Shown here: positions 11,001 to 20,500 of the stretch, one piece after another
Numbering within the stretch: the stretch's first letter is position 1
Layout of the letters: each line of letters begins with the position of its first letter
Origin: Rhynchopus sp. YZ270_cl-10
Taxonomy: Eukaryota; Euglenozoa; Diplonemea; Diplonemida; Diplonemidae
Direction: 5' to 3'
Length of the DNA stretch: 64,000 bases
NCBI GenBank assembly: GCA_964035575.1
Contig: OZ037889.1
Location: forward strand, 1,240,001-1,304,000
The notes under the pieces: generated by a model
What the model was told of the DNA's origin: nothing
Databases searched by the model: none
Seen by the model: only the letters and a program-made list of their open reading frames with translations
Program-made: the position numbers and the translations under genes

Positions 11001-13056
11001 CGTCTGTGCTTCCATTTACGACCAAACGACATGCGACATGTGTGCCGACGGACACGCAGCGTACCCGACCTGCACAACCATACCCACAACCATGCCCACA
11101 GCCGTGCCCACAGCCGTACCCACAACCGTTCCTGGAGCCGTCGTACCCACAGCCGTTCCTGGAGCCGTCGTGCCCACAACCGTTCCTGGAGCCGTCGTGC
11201 CCACAGCCGTTCCTGGAGTCGTCGTGCCCACAGCCGTTCCTGGAGCCGTCGTGCCCACAGACGTTCCTGGAGCCGTCGTACCCACAGCCGTTCCTGGAGC
11301 CGTCGTACCCACAGCCGTTCCTGGAGCCGTCGTACCCACAGCCGTTCCTGGAGCCGTCGTACCCACAGCCGTTCCTGGAGCCGTCGTACCCACAGCCGTT
11401 CCTGGAGTCGTCGTACCCACAGCCGTTCCTGGAGTCGTCGTGCCCACAGCCGTTCCTGGAGCCGTCGTACCCACAGCCGTTCCTGGAGCCGTCGTACCCA
11501 CAGCCGTTCCTGGAGCCGTCGTACCCACAGCCGTTCCTGGAGCCGTCGTGCCCACAGCCGTTCCTGGAGCCGTCGTACCCACAGCCGTTCCTGGAGCCGT
11601 CGTGCCCACAGACGTTCCTGGAGCCGTCGTGACCACAACGGTTCCTGGAGTCGTCGTACCCACAGCCGTTCCTGGAGTCGTCGTGCCCACAGCCGTTCCT
11701 GGAGCCGTCGTGCCCACAGACGTTCCTGGAGCCGTCGTACCCACAGCCGTTCCTGGAGTCGTCGTGCCCACAGCCGTTCCTGGAGCCGTCGTGCCCACAG
11801 ACGTTCCTGGAGCCGTCGTACCCACAGCCGTTCCTGGAGTCGTCGTACCCACAGCCGTTCCTGGAGTCGTCGTGCCCACAGCCGTTCCTGGAGCCGTCGT
11901 ACCCACAGCCGTTCCTGGAGCCGTCGTACCCACAGCCGTTCCTGGAGCCGTCGTACCCACAGCCGTTCCTGGAGCCGTCGTACCCACAGCCGTTCCTGGA
12001 GTCGTCGTGCCCACAGCCGTTCCTGGAGCCGTCGTGCCCACAGACGTTCCTGGAGCCGTCGTACCCACAGCCGTTCCTGGAGCCGTCGTACCCACAGCCG
12101 TTCCTGGAGCCGTCGTACCCACAGCCGTTCCTGGAGCCGTCGTGCCCACAGCCGTTCCTGGAGCCGTCGTACCCACAGCCGTTCCTGGAGCCGTCGTGCC
12201 CACAGACGTTCCTGGAGCCGTCGTACCCACAGCCGTTCCTGGAGTCGTCGTGCCCACAGCCGTTCCTGGAGCCGTCGTGCCCACAGACGTTCCTGGAGCC
12301 GTCGTGACCACAACGGTTCCTGGAGTCGCCGGGTCCACAACCGTACCCACAGCCGTTCCTGGAGTCGTCGTGCCCACAGCCGTTCCTGGAGCCGTCGTAC
12401 CCACAGCCGTTCCTGGAGCCGTCGTGCCCACAGCCGTTCCTGGAGCCGTCGTGCCCACAGACGTTCCTGGAGCCGTCGTGACCACAACGGTTCCTGGAGT
12501 CGCCGGGTCCACAACCGTACCCACAGCCGTTCCTGGAGTCGTCGTGCCCACAGCCGTTCCTGGAGCCGTCGTACCCACAGCCGTTCCTGGAGCCGTCGTG
12601 CCCACAGACGTTCCTGGAGCCGTCGTGACCACAACGGTTCCTGGAGTCGCCGGGTCCACAACCGTACCCACAGCCGTTCCTGGAGTCGCCGTGTCCCCAA
12701 CCACCGTGCCCACAACCTCCGTACCCACAGCAGAACCCACACCACTTCGTACCTCCGCACCCACAGCACCTAACAACGCACCTGGCTTTGACGAAACAGA
12801 CGCCCCAACGACTGATGCACAAGAGAAGGACGACAGCGGGACACCGTGGTGGGTGTGGGTGCTGATTGGTCTGGGCATCCTGATTGTGCTGCTGCTGGGC
12901 GGTATGCTTCTGTGCTCCTGGCGTCGTGGGAAGGGCACGTACCCACCCACTGTCGACTCACACCACATCCAGGCGTTCCAACCCACGTCCGACTCAGACA
13001 TCCAGGACGAGACAGAACTGCTTTACCATGGTGCGGACGAGGCGATGGCGTGCTGA
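8065..13056 (+). CDS. Large modular cysteine-rich surface protein (1663 aa)
   Basis: Signal peptide (1-17, MLLHVVVLLLGSALVEG); four nearly identical cysteine-rich modules of about 172 residues starting near 22, 192, 368 and 540, each with CNHKPRYT, CQCACDW, CAGGCCNPNSEAGGDWCYP and CTDGGQ; a PT-rich spacer; EGF/laminin-type cysteine repeats (about 734-1002, with motifs such as NQWTGAACDECLS and GRITYPTC); a stalk of 9-residue TAVPGAVVP repeats (about 1017-1542); one membrane helix (about 1595-1618, WVLIGLGILIVLLLGGMLL); and a 40-residue tail (DETELLYHG). It is therefore a type I surface protein; I do not recognise the repeated cysteine module. A shorter paralog lies at 14518. The start at 8065 gives the signal peptide and is conserved in the paralog. 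Adhesion or recognition is only a guess. Confidence 0.93.
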   Translation: MLLHVVVLLLGSALVEGIDECLEISAAVTCNHKPRYTASGCQCACDWIATFKDQNGMVIVLPDGPGSTTPCAGGCCNPNSEAGGDWCYPAANDFNTQRGCSTARETCLAAGAVPATGGVPPRAAIPGIPDSQNNICTDGGQICVDPDTMADNDWQCQCVAPKTGTAEQQALATCVDVALAPTAVPPSATKNECLEISAAVTCNHKPRYTTSGCQCACDWIATFKDQNGMVIVLPDGPGSTTPCAGGCCNPNSEAGGDWCYPAANDFNTQRGCSRSREICLAAGAVPATGGVPPRSTIPGIPDSQNNICTDGGQICVDPNTMADNDWQCQCVAPKTGTPVQQALATCVATTIAPTDAPATNVPPPTYKNECEEISAAVTCNHKPRYTTSGCQCACDWIATFKDLNGMVIVLPDGPGSTTPCAGGCCNPNSEAGGDWCYPAANDFNTQRGCSTARETCLAAGAVPATGGVTPRAAIPGIPDSQNNICTDGGQICVDPDIMADNDWQCQCVAPKTGTAEQQALATCVDVTLAPTAVPPSATKNECEEISSAVTCNHKPRYTASGCQCACDWIATFKDAQTGMVIVYRDGPGSTTPCAGGCCNPNSEAGGDWCYPAANDFNTQRGCSRSRETCLAAGAVPATGGVPPRSTIPGIPDSQNNICTDGGQICEDPDPRTDDDWVCKCVAPKVGTSGQQQVAVCGVPTAAPTTVPTAVPTTVPADVPTTVPTAAPTAVPTAVPACAVGFFGYPVCTECTNPLHCNNRAGTVSSNVDNTGCECSMCMHQWTGAACDECLSLFSATADCKECAGGRITYPTCTLCTVEDHCSNQGTNVAASADKTSCECTCRNQWTGAACDECLSLFSATGDCKECAGGRITYPTCTLCTVEDHCSNQGTNVAASADKTSCECTCRNQWGGATCEWCPPGVDPYADCGECLPGHIGYPTCTPCNVDTHCNSHSETVASDVSFTECMCKCENQWTGSSCDVCASIYDQTTCDMCADGHAAYPTCTTIPTTMPTAVPTAVPTTVPGAVVPTAVPGAVVPTTVPGAVVPTAVPGVVVPTAVPGAVVPTDVPGAVVPTAVPGAVVPTAVPGAVVPTAVPGAVVPTAVPGAVVPTAVPGVVVPTAVPGVVVPTAVPGAVVPTAVPGAVVPTAVPGAVVPTAVPGAVVPTAVPGAVVPTAVPGAVVPTDVPGAVVTTTVPGVVVPTAVPGVVVPTAVPGAVVPTDVPGAVVPTAVPGVVVPTAVPGAVVPTDVPGAVVPTAVPGVVVPTAVPGVVVPTAVPGAVVPTAVPGAVVPTAVPGAVVPTAVPGAVVPTAVPGVVVPTAVPGAVVPTDVPGAVVPTAVPGAVVPTAVPGAVVPTAVPGAVVPTAVPGAVVPTAVPGAVVPTDVPGAVVPTAVPGVVVPTAVPGAVVPTDVPGAVVTTTVPGVAGSTTVPTAVPGVVVPTAVPGAVVPTAVPGAVVPTAVPGAVVPTDVPGAVVTTTVPGVAGSTTVPTAVPGVVVPTAVPGAVVPTAVPGAVVPTDVPGAVVTTTVPGVAGSTTVPTAVPGVAVSPTTVPTTSVPTAEPTPLRTSAPTAPNNAPGFDETDAPTTDAQEKDDSGTPWWVWVLIGLGILIVLLLGGMLLCSWRRGKGTYPPTVDSHHIQAFQPTSDSDIQDETELLYHGADEAMAC
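11117..12690 (+). repeat. 27-bp coding minisatellite
   Basis: Roughly 55-58 tandem units of 27 bp (for example gtcgtgcccacagccgttcc then tggagcc) encode the 9-residue repeat TAVPGAVVP. Variants are dispersed (GTA/GTG, GCC/GAC, GCC/GTC), and a longer block containing gtgaccacaacggttcctgg and gggtccacaaccgtacccac recurs three times near the 3' end, showing expansion in multi-unit segments. The unit has no stop in any frame except where the GTGACCACA variant occurs. Confidence 0.95.
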
Positions 13057-13402
13057 GGAATAGTGTTCGTGTGTTTAAGATATGCGTCATGGTGCAGCAT
13101 GTCTCACAGTTTGCAGGGAAACTGACCTGAGCAGTCGGGTGTTTCTCTTTTGCTTACATTTAGTGCACCCTATTATACCTTCTATTCAGCAGAATAGTTA
13201 GTATATGAAACAATCTTTTGCTTAGTAAAAAGAACTTAACCAGCCACGAGTTCATTGGTAGTCACATTTGTAACTGTGACGGTTTTGTAAAAGAAGGAAC
13301 GGAACGCAGAAAGCCCTTTTTTTTAGGTACATCACAGGACTCATGACCCTGTGCAATGATCCCCGTTCATCTGGCTGACGAATGGAAGCGGGCGTAGAGC
13401 AT

Positions 13403-13505
13403 GATGTAAACCACGAAATGGATGTGGTTGGGGTTCACCCGGTACACCGGTCGGGTTCCAAGGTACACTGCCACGAGCGGGTTGTTGTATTTTAAGCAAA
13501 TTTTT
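13403..13505 (+). repeat. Dispersed repeat (GATGTAAACCACGAA family)
   Basis: Words in order: gatgtaaaccacgaa, tggttggggttcaccc, aaggtacactgcca, gtattttaagc. Related copies lie at 34706-34830 and 43663-43763, with a 3' part only at 36505-36556. About 100-125 bp, no coding capacity, all in plus orientation. Confidence 0.65.
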
Positions 13506-13547
13506 TTTGTAATGGGAAATGTGTCAGAGAAAGTACAGGATCCTTCT

Positions 13548-13690
13548 CGAGTACTCGAAACTGAAAAAACTGTCTACTCGGTACTCCGAGTACTCGCCTC
13601 ACCTATTTTTTTTGAAAAATAAAAATACTCGTTCTAGAAAACTCGAGTCCTCCTTTCTGATCGAGTACTCGACCAACAACAGAGTACTCG
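13548..13690. repeat. Cluster of CGAGTACTCG palindromes
   Basis: The 10-bp palindrome CGAGTACTCG occurs perfectly at 13548-13557, 13587-13596 and 13662-13671, with a one-mismatch copy at 13681-13690 and further GAGTACT fragments up to 13790. It lies in the segment absent after the paralogous gene. Confidence 0.6.
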
Positions 13691-13795
13691 TTAATCAAAA
13701 AAATATGTGGGGTGAAAAAGGGGGTATTCAAGTACTCTAGTTTCAAAACAGGAAAAAAAGAAAAGAAAAAAAACAGAAAAGAGTACTGAGTTGAG

Positions 13796-14079
13796 TAATG
13801 CACATTCATGAGGTGTGTTTAGCATCTAAACGATTTTATTTTTTAGGGACGTGAACTCGCACATCCGTGGGTAGCGTACTAACTGCACAAATAAAAACGA
13901 ACGGGGTTTTCATTATTTTTGTCTTTTGAAAGACAGACTTTTATTCTAGCACGTTGCAACCTTCCCTTGCGCCTGTAGTGGAACAAAACAACACAAGGCT
14001 AAGGTTTTTTAGGATCGTCTGTTTTGTTCAGGAAAAGTAACTTCTTACCAACCAGGCGGCTGGACGAATTCAACTAATA
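13796..14079 (+). repeat. Duplicated 3' spacer block, copy 1
   Basis: Nearly identical to 17175-17453, starting at the shared word acattcatga and ending gctggacgaattcaactaat. It includes tttgaaagacagacttttat. The differences are a few substitutions and short indels. It follows the first surface gene as its copy follows the second. Confidence 0.9.
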
Positions 14080-14086
14080 CCTTTAA

Positions 14087-14203
14087 ACCGCAGGCTGGAG
14101 CCGCGACGTCGCAGGAACCCTCCACTTCCCCTCTGTGCCGCTCTTCGTCTGGCACTTCCTCTACCAATCCCTCGCGCTCGGCTGCTGCCTGCTCCTCACC
14201 AAC
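14087..14203 (+). pseudogene. 117-bp relic of the RCC1-like/seven-helix membrane protein gene
   Basis: These 117 bases appear identical to 19514-19630, the part of the downstream gene coding for the end of its first and most of its second membrane helix. Upstream is the duplicated spacer block; downstream is the duplicated leader region of the second surface gene. The best reading is that the unit surface gene + spacer + RCC1-like gene was duplicated in tandem and nearly all of one RCC1-like copy was then deleted. Confidence 0.88.
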
Positions 14204-14212
14204 CGGAAGTCC

Positions 14213-14517
14213 CTCACAACGTAAGGAGCCATCTGATGTCGCAAGGCAAAGCAATGGATGAGGGCCTTTTTTTTTGTCCACACGATCATAGAGTTCTTGT
14301 GCACCTGTGCCGAACAGTCCACATGGCATCCCAATGTCTTCAGGTCCTTTCCTGCTTTGTAGCTTTTTCTCATTTGTTCCCACGCCCCCCCTCACCCCAT
14401 TGCACCACACCACAGCAACACACAGTATCCCACCCTTGAGAAGTCGTTTCCCTTCCACAAACTGCTGCTTCACATAAACCCTTGAGATTTGCGGCACAGA
14501 ACACAGGTCGCTAAAAG
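14213..14517 (+). repeat. Duplicated upstream/leader block of surface gene
   Basis: Matches 7768-8064 almost base for base up to the start codon, with a T-tract length difference near 14268. Conservation reflects the duplication; it contains the putative acceptor gcggcacag and a short leader ending gtcgctaaaag before ATG. Confidence 0.8.
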
Positions 14518-17124
14518 ATGCTTCTGCATGTGGTCGTGCTTCTGCTTGGGAGTGCTCTTGTCGAAGGAATTGATGAGTGCCTTGAGATCTCGGCTGCCGT
14601 CACCTGCAACCACAAGCCACGTTACACTGCAAGCGGATGCCAGTGTGCATGCGACTGGATTGCCACCTTCAAGGATTCCCAGACCGGGATGGTGATTGTC
14701 CTCCCCGACGGTCCGGGATCCACCACCCCGTGTGCAGGAGGATGCTGCAACCCTAACTCCGAGGCAGGTGGAGACTGGTGCTACCCGGCAGCAAACGACT
14801 TCAACACCCAGCGCGGCTGTGGCACTGCACGTGAAACTTGTCTTGCTGCTGGAGCTGTGCCTGCCACTGGTGGTGTCACGACACGTGCTGCGATTCCCGG
14901 CGTTCCCAGCGACCAGAACAACATTTGCACTGATGGAGGGCAGCTGTGCGTGGATCCCAACACAGTTACGACAGATGACTGGCAGTGTCAGTGTGTCGCT
15001 CCCAAGACTGGCACACCTGGACAGCAGGCACTGGCGACGTGTGTGGCCACAACCATTGCACCGACAGACGCACCTGCCACGAACGTTCCCCCGCCGACAT
15101 ACAAGAACGAGTGTGAGGAGATCTCGGCTGCCGTTACTTGCAACCACAAGCCACGTTACACTGCAAGCGGATGCCAGTGTGCATGCGACTGGATGGCCAC
15201 CTTCAGGGATGCCCAGACCGGGATGGTGATTGTGTACCCTGACGGTCCGGGATCCACCACCCCGTGTGCAGGAGGATGCTGCAACCCTAACTCCGAGGCA
15301 GGTGGAGACTGGTGCTACCCGGCAGCAAACGACTTCAACACTCAGCGTGGGTGCAGCACTGCACGTGAAACTTGTCTTGCTGCTGGAGCTGTGCCCGCCA
15401 CTGGTGGTGTCACGACACGTGCTGCGATTCCCGGCGTTCCCAGCGACCAGAACAACATTTGCACTGATGGAGGGCAGCTGTGCGTGGATCCCAACACCAT
15501 GGCTGATAACGACTGGCAGTGTCAGTGTGTCGCTCCCAAGACTGGCACACCTGGACAGCAGGCACTGGCGACTTGCGTGGCCACAACCATTGCACCGACA
15601 GACGCACCTGCCACGAACGTTCCCCCGCCGACATACAAGAACGAGTGTGAGGAGATCTCGGCTGCCGTTACTTGCAACCACAAGCCACGTTACACTGCAA
15701 GCGGATGCCAGTGTGCATGCGACTGGATTGCCACCTTCAAGGACCAGAACGGGCTGGTGATTGTCCTCCCCGACGGTCCGGGATCCACCACCCCGTGTGC
15801 AGGAGGATGCTGCAACCCTAACTCCGAGGCAGGTGGAGACTGGTGCTACCCGGCAGCAAACGACTTCAACACTCAGCGTGGGTGCAGCACTGCACGTGAA
15901 ACCTGTCTTGCTGCTGGAGCTGTGCCCGCCACTGGTGGTGTGCCGCCAAGGTCAACTATCCCTGGAATCCCCGATAGCCAGAACAACATTTGCACTGACG
16001 GAGGACAGATCTGTGTAGACCCCAACACCATGACAGATGATGACTGGGTGTGCAAGTGTGTGGCACCGAAGGTAGGGACCTCAGGTCAGCAGCAGGTTGC
16101 GGTGTGCGATGTGCCCACTGCAGCTCCGACGACCGTGCCCACAGCCTTGCCCACAACTGTGCCCACAGCCGTACCCACAACTGTGCCCACAACTGTGCCC
16201 ACAGACGTGCCCACTACTGTCCCCACTGCAGCTCCCACAACCGTTCCTGGAGTCGACGTGTTCCCAACCACCGTGCCCACAACCGTACCCACAGCCGTTC
16301 CTGGGGCTGTCGTGCACACAGCCGTTCCTGGAGCCGTCGTGCCCACCACCGTTCCTGGAGTTGTCGGGTCCACAACCGTACCCACAGCCGTTCCTGGAGC
16401 CGTCGTGACCACAACGGTTCCTGGAGTCGTCGGGTCCACAGCCGTTCCTGGGGGTGTCGTGCCCACAACCGTTCCTGGAGTCGTCGGGTCCACAACCGTA
16501 CCCACAGCCGTTCCTGGAGCCGTCGTGACCACAACGGTTCCTGGAGTCGTCGGGTCCACAACCGTACCTACAACCGTTCCTGGAGCCGTCGTGCCCACAG
16601 CCGTTCCTGGAGTTGTCGGGTCCACAACCGTACCCACAGCCGTTCCTGTAGTCGTCGTGTTCCCAACCTCCGTGCCCACAGCCGTTCCTGGAGCCGTCGT
16701 GACCACAACGGTTCCTGGAGTCGCCGGGTCCACAACCGTACCCACAGCCGTTCCCGGAGTCGTCGTGCCCACAACCGTTCCTGGAGTCGCCGTGTCCCCA
16801 ACCACCGTGCCCACAACCTCCGTACCCACAGCAGAACCCACACCACTTCGTACCTCCGCACCCACAGCACCTAACAACGCACCTGGCTTTGACGAAACAG
16901 ACGCCCCAACGACTGATGCACAAGAGAAGGACGACAGCGGGACACCGTGGTGGGTGTGGGTGCTGATTGGTCTGGGCATCCTGATTGTGCTGCTGCTGGG
17001 CGGTATGCTTCTGTGCTCCTGGCGTCGTGGGAAGGGCACGTACCCACCCACTGTCGACTCACACCACATCCAGGACGAGACAGAGCTGCTTTACCATGGT
17101 GCGGACGAGGCGATGGCGTGCTGA
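14518..17124 (+). CDS. Modular cysteine-rich surface protein, short paralog (868 aa)
   Basis: Paralog of the 8065 gene with the same signal peptide, but three cysteine-rich modules (starting near 21, 197 and 374) instead of four, no EGF/laminin-type block, and a shorter, less regular Val/Pro/Thr stalk (about 530-770). The membrane helix and tail are the same, except that 11 residues are missing from the tail: in the longer gene they lie between two copies of CATCCAGG, so a 33-bp deletion between direct repeats explains the difference. DNA identity in the modules and leader is very high, implying recent duplication or ongoing conversion. Type I surface protein of unknown function. Confidence 0.93.
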   Translation: MLLHVVVLLLGSALVEGIDECLEISAAVTCNHKPRYTASGCQCACDWIATFKDSQTGMVIVLPDGPGSTTPCAGGCCNPNSEAGGDWCYPAANDFNTQRGCGTARETCLAAGAVPATGGVTTRAAIPGVPSDQNNICTDGGQLCVDPNTVTTDDWQCQCVAPKTGTPGQQALATCVATTIAPTDAPATNVPPPTYKNECEEISAAVTCNHKPRYTASGCQCACDWMATFRDAQTGMVIVYPDGPGSTTPCAGGCCNPNSEAGGDWCYPAANDFNTQRGCSTARETCLAAGAVPATGGVTTRAAIPGVPSDQNNICTDGGQLCVDPNTMADNDWQCQCVAPKTGTPGQQALATCVATTIAPTDAPATNVPPPTYKNECEEISAAVTCNHKPRYTASGCQCACDWIATFKDQNGLVIVLPDGPGSTTPCAGGCCNPNSEAGGDWCYPAANDFNTQRGCSTARETCLAAGAVPATGGVPPRSTIPGIPDSQNNICTDGGQICVDPNTMTDDDWVCKCVAPKVGTSGQQQVAVCDVPTAAPTTVPTALPTTVPTAVPTTVPTTVPTDVPTTVPTAAPTTVPGVDVFPTTVPTTVPTAVPGAVVHTAVPGAVVPTTVPGVVGSTTVPTAVPGAVVTTTVPGVVGSTAVPGGVVPTTVPGVVGSTTVPTAVPGAVVTTTVPGVVGSTTVPTTVPGAVVPTAVPGVVGSTTVPTAVPVVVVFPTSVPTAVPGAVVTTTVPGVAGSTTVPTAVPGVVVPTTVPGVAVSPTTVPTTSVPTAEPTPLRTSAPTAPNNAPGFDETDAPTTDAQEKDDSGTPWWVWVLIGLGILIVLLLGGMLLCSWRRGKGTYPPTVDSHHIQDETELLYHGADEAMAC

Positions 17125-17174
17125 GGAATAGTATTCGTGTGTTTAAGATATGCTGAGGAATAGTACTTGGGTGG

Positions 17175-17453
17175 TAATGTACATTCATGATGTGTGTTTA
17201 GCATCTAAACGATTTTATTTTTTAAGGACGTGAACTCGCACATCCGTGGGTAGCGTACCAACTACAGAAAAGACGAACGGGGTTTTCATTATTTTTGTCT
17301 TTTGAAAGACAGACTTTTATTCTAGCACATTACAACCTTCCCTTGCGCCTGTAGTGGACCAAAACAACACAAGGCTAAGGTTTTTTAGGATCGTCTGTTT
17401 TGTTCAGGAAAAGTAACTTCTTACCAACCAGGCGGCTGGACGAATTCAACTAA
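17175..17453 (+). repeat. Duplicated 3' spacer block, copy 2
   Basis: Partner of 13796-14079. Here it leads directly into the leader of the RCC1-like gene, which gives the ancestral order. Confidence 0.9.
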
Positions 17454-17566
17454 TATCCCCTTTTGCCTCGATATTGCTTCACCCCTTTTTCACCCCCTTT
17501 TCACCTCAAAACACCACCACACAGAACACACACATCCCCTCCCCTCTCCACCCCACCCCCGTACCC

Positions 17567-20500
17567 ATGCGGGCACGAGCGAGAACCTGTGTTCTCCTGC
17601 TCATCTGTTTTGCCTGGGTGCGGTGCTGTGGTGGTGTGACACCTGACCCGTACACACGCCTGGTGTCGCCACTTCTGCCACGTGCCTGCTGTGCGGTGGT
17701 GTGCTCTGATGGGAGTGTGTTGCAGTGGGGCACCGCGCCCTCGCCGTCGCTAGCAGACCTCAGCACGGTCGCGGCACATCTGCTTGGCAATGTCGTGTCC
17801 GTCACCGCCAGCGACACTGCCTTCTCCGCCCTGCGTACCGCACCACCTTATATCGTCGCGTGGTCTGCACCTGGAGAGGACGGCGGCACCGCACCGGGCA
17901 CCACCTCGCTCATGGCGAACAGCACCTCGGGCCTCGCAAACTTCGCTGGCATCACCGCTGCCGGCGGTGTTGTTGCTTGGGGAACACCTGGCGTTGACGC
18001 TGCACCTGGCATCTCTGGAGCATATGGGAGTTTATCCAACGAGGCAGCGAACGTCGTTGCATATCGAGTTGGGGACACGAATCTGGTGAGCACCTGGGGT
18101 GATGCTGGGCATGGAGGTGCTGGGTTGAGTGCTGCGACTGGTGTGGCGGTGGTGGCAGCGTCGAGAGGCGCCTTCGCAACACTGCTGTGGCAGGCTGCAG
18201 AGCTGCTGCACACATACGGCAACACCGCGCACGGCGGCGACATCAGCACCGTCGCCAGCATCGTCCACATCCCCTTCGCTTCCTCCCTCCGCAGTACCGA
18301 AGGCGCCTTTGCCCTTACCATGATGTCACCCAACCCAATCCTCAGCTCCCTCAGAGTACTCGCCTGGGGCGACAAAGCCGCAGGCGGCGACTCCACCACT
18401 GTCGACGCTCTCTTCGCTGATGCACCAAAATTGGCAGAATCGTACTTCATCACTGCCTCACAACGTGCGTTCGCTGTCATTTCCTCAGCACAGCGGGTGG
18501 TTGCGTGGGGCGATGCTGCGTATGGTGGCGATTCAAGCACCGTAGACACTTTATTGAAGGTGGCAGTAGGAGGGGTGGTGAGGATAGAACGGAGTCATCG
18601 TGCCTTTTTTGCGCTGAGTGCATCAGATAAATTCATTGCAGCATGGGGTGATAAGGCATATGGCGGTGATGCGACCACTGTTGCAACGGTCTTGGCCGAA
18701 AGCGCTATCACTAAGGTCGCTGCAACGGAAGGTGCCTTTGCGGTGTTGCTAGCTGATGGCAGGGTTGTGACCTGGGGGAGTGACGCGTATGGTGGTGATT
18801 CAGGGGGTGTGGTGTTTGCTAACGTTGCCTCTGTTGCTGCTTTTGGGGATGGGTTTGTTGCGCATACCACAGCGGGCAGTGCTTTTGCGTGGGGAGGTGG
18901 TGTCAACACAGATCGTACCGACATCGCACGGTGCGCTGCCTCAGCATGGACAGCAGTGCCCACAGCAGCACCGCCCACCCCAAGCCCCACAGCAAGCCCT
19001 ACTGCGATTCCTTCAACCATCTCCCCAACGGATGTACCGCTTACAACCACTCCTGTCGCACCAAGCACATTGGTGCCCAGAGTTACGGCAGTCCCAACTG
19101 CGGTGCCTACCTCATCTCCCACTGCAGTTCCGACGGCAGTACCGACAGCACTTCCTACGTTGAGTCCTGTTAGTGTGTCGAAGGAGAAGGTGGAGGAGGA
19201 GGAGGAGGAGGCGACGGATCGGCAGGCAGTGGTGGAGGGGGTGGGGAGTGGGGCGGCGGTGGGTGCGTTGCTGTCGGGTGGGTCTGCGGCGGCTGTGGCG
19301 GCGATGCAGGCTGTGGTGGCAGGGGAGCCGTGCTTCACAGAGGCGAGGCACAACAGGACCCTGCCGATGTCGCTGCACCCGACGCAGTGGGAGTTGGGCG
19401 GCAACCCCGCGTTGGGCATGGTGGTTGCGAACGTCACAATCTCAGCGTCGGTTGCGCTTCTCTGCACAGCGTTCGTTCTGCTCATCCAACACACCATGCG
19501 CGCATTAGGCCACACCGCAGGCTGGAGCCGCGACGTCGCAGGAACCCTCCACTTCCCCTCTGTGCCGCTCTTCGTCTGGCACTTCCTCTACCAATCCCTC
19601 GCGCTCGGCTGCTGCCTGCTCCTCACCAACGAAAACTTCAGCCACACCACCAGCGACGGCGACAGCGTGAAGGGATACGCCCTCTTTGTCGGCGTCGTTG
19701 GCACGCTTCTCAGCGTGGTAACACCGTTTGCACTGTTTGTCTTTGTCCGCAGGGTTGTCCCCGAGAAGGTTGTGTTCGCATTTGACCCTCTTACGGTATG
19801 GCATAAGGGGCACCTCCGCCACATCCTGCTTGGAAGGGGTGAATGGCTGTCAACCTCCGTGACTGTGGACCACGTGGCTCGGTGTGGTGGGGTGTTGAAG
19901 AGCTTTACTGCAGAGCGGCCGTATTGGCTTGCGGTTGAAGTGGGTGCTTCGTTGTCGCTGTCGTTGGCATCCGCTATTCATGCCGATACGAACACATCCT
20001 GTGGACATAGAAAGCTTGCGTCTGCAGCGGTCTTCGCAGTGTTGCTTCTCCTCGAAGCAATGTGCAGGCCGCACTACCGTGCTCGCGATACCTTTATCAT
20101 GCTTCTTGCATACTTTACACAAATGGCGGCCATGGTGCTGATGGCCTGTGGATACTACAGAGGGGTGCCCGAAACGCATGCTGTGTTCGCCGTGAGTGGG
20201 GGGATGTTGTACACCGCAGTGATCGCTGTAGGTATCAAAGGGGTGCTTGACCTTCTTGCGGAACTCTATAATCTTATCAAAGGCCGTCGGGAACGTCTTC
20301 AGGAAGAGCTTCTCGGTCTAGGAGGGGAGGAAAAAACGACTGAAGAAGAGGATTTAGCAGACTTCGAGCCCCTCGTGGAGGTCAACGACGTTCTGTCCGA
20401 AGCAGGCGCAGTGCATGCTACCACCAGCGGTACCTTTGCTCTTCCCACCACAATCGGTGCCAGTAGTACCAGAACCCCAGGATCGCTTGCAACCTTCGCA

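Larger units (their letters stand above)
13057..14517. other. Spacer between the duplicated surface genes
   Basis: It comprises a 3' tail shared with the downstream paralog (to about 13090), about 700 bases found only here (13095-13795), a block duplicated at 17175-17453, a relic of the RCC1-like gene, and an upstream block (about 14213-14517) duplicated from 7768-8064. No gene of its own. Confidence 0.7.

Noticed and set aside
10762-13001. Minus-strand frames of 606-686 codons over the 27-bp array
   Set aside because: They arise because the repeat unit lacks stops in those frames; outside the array they have no protein character.
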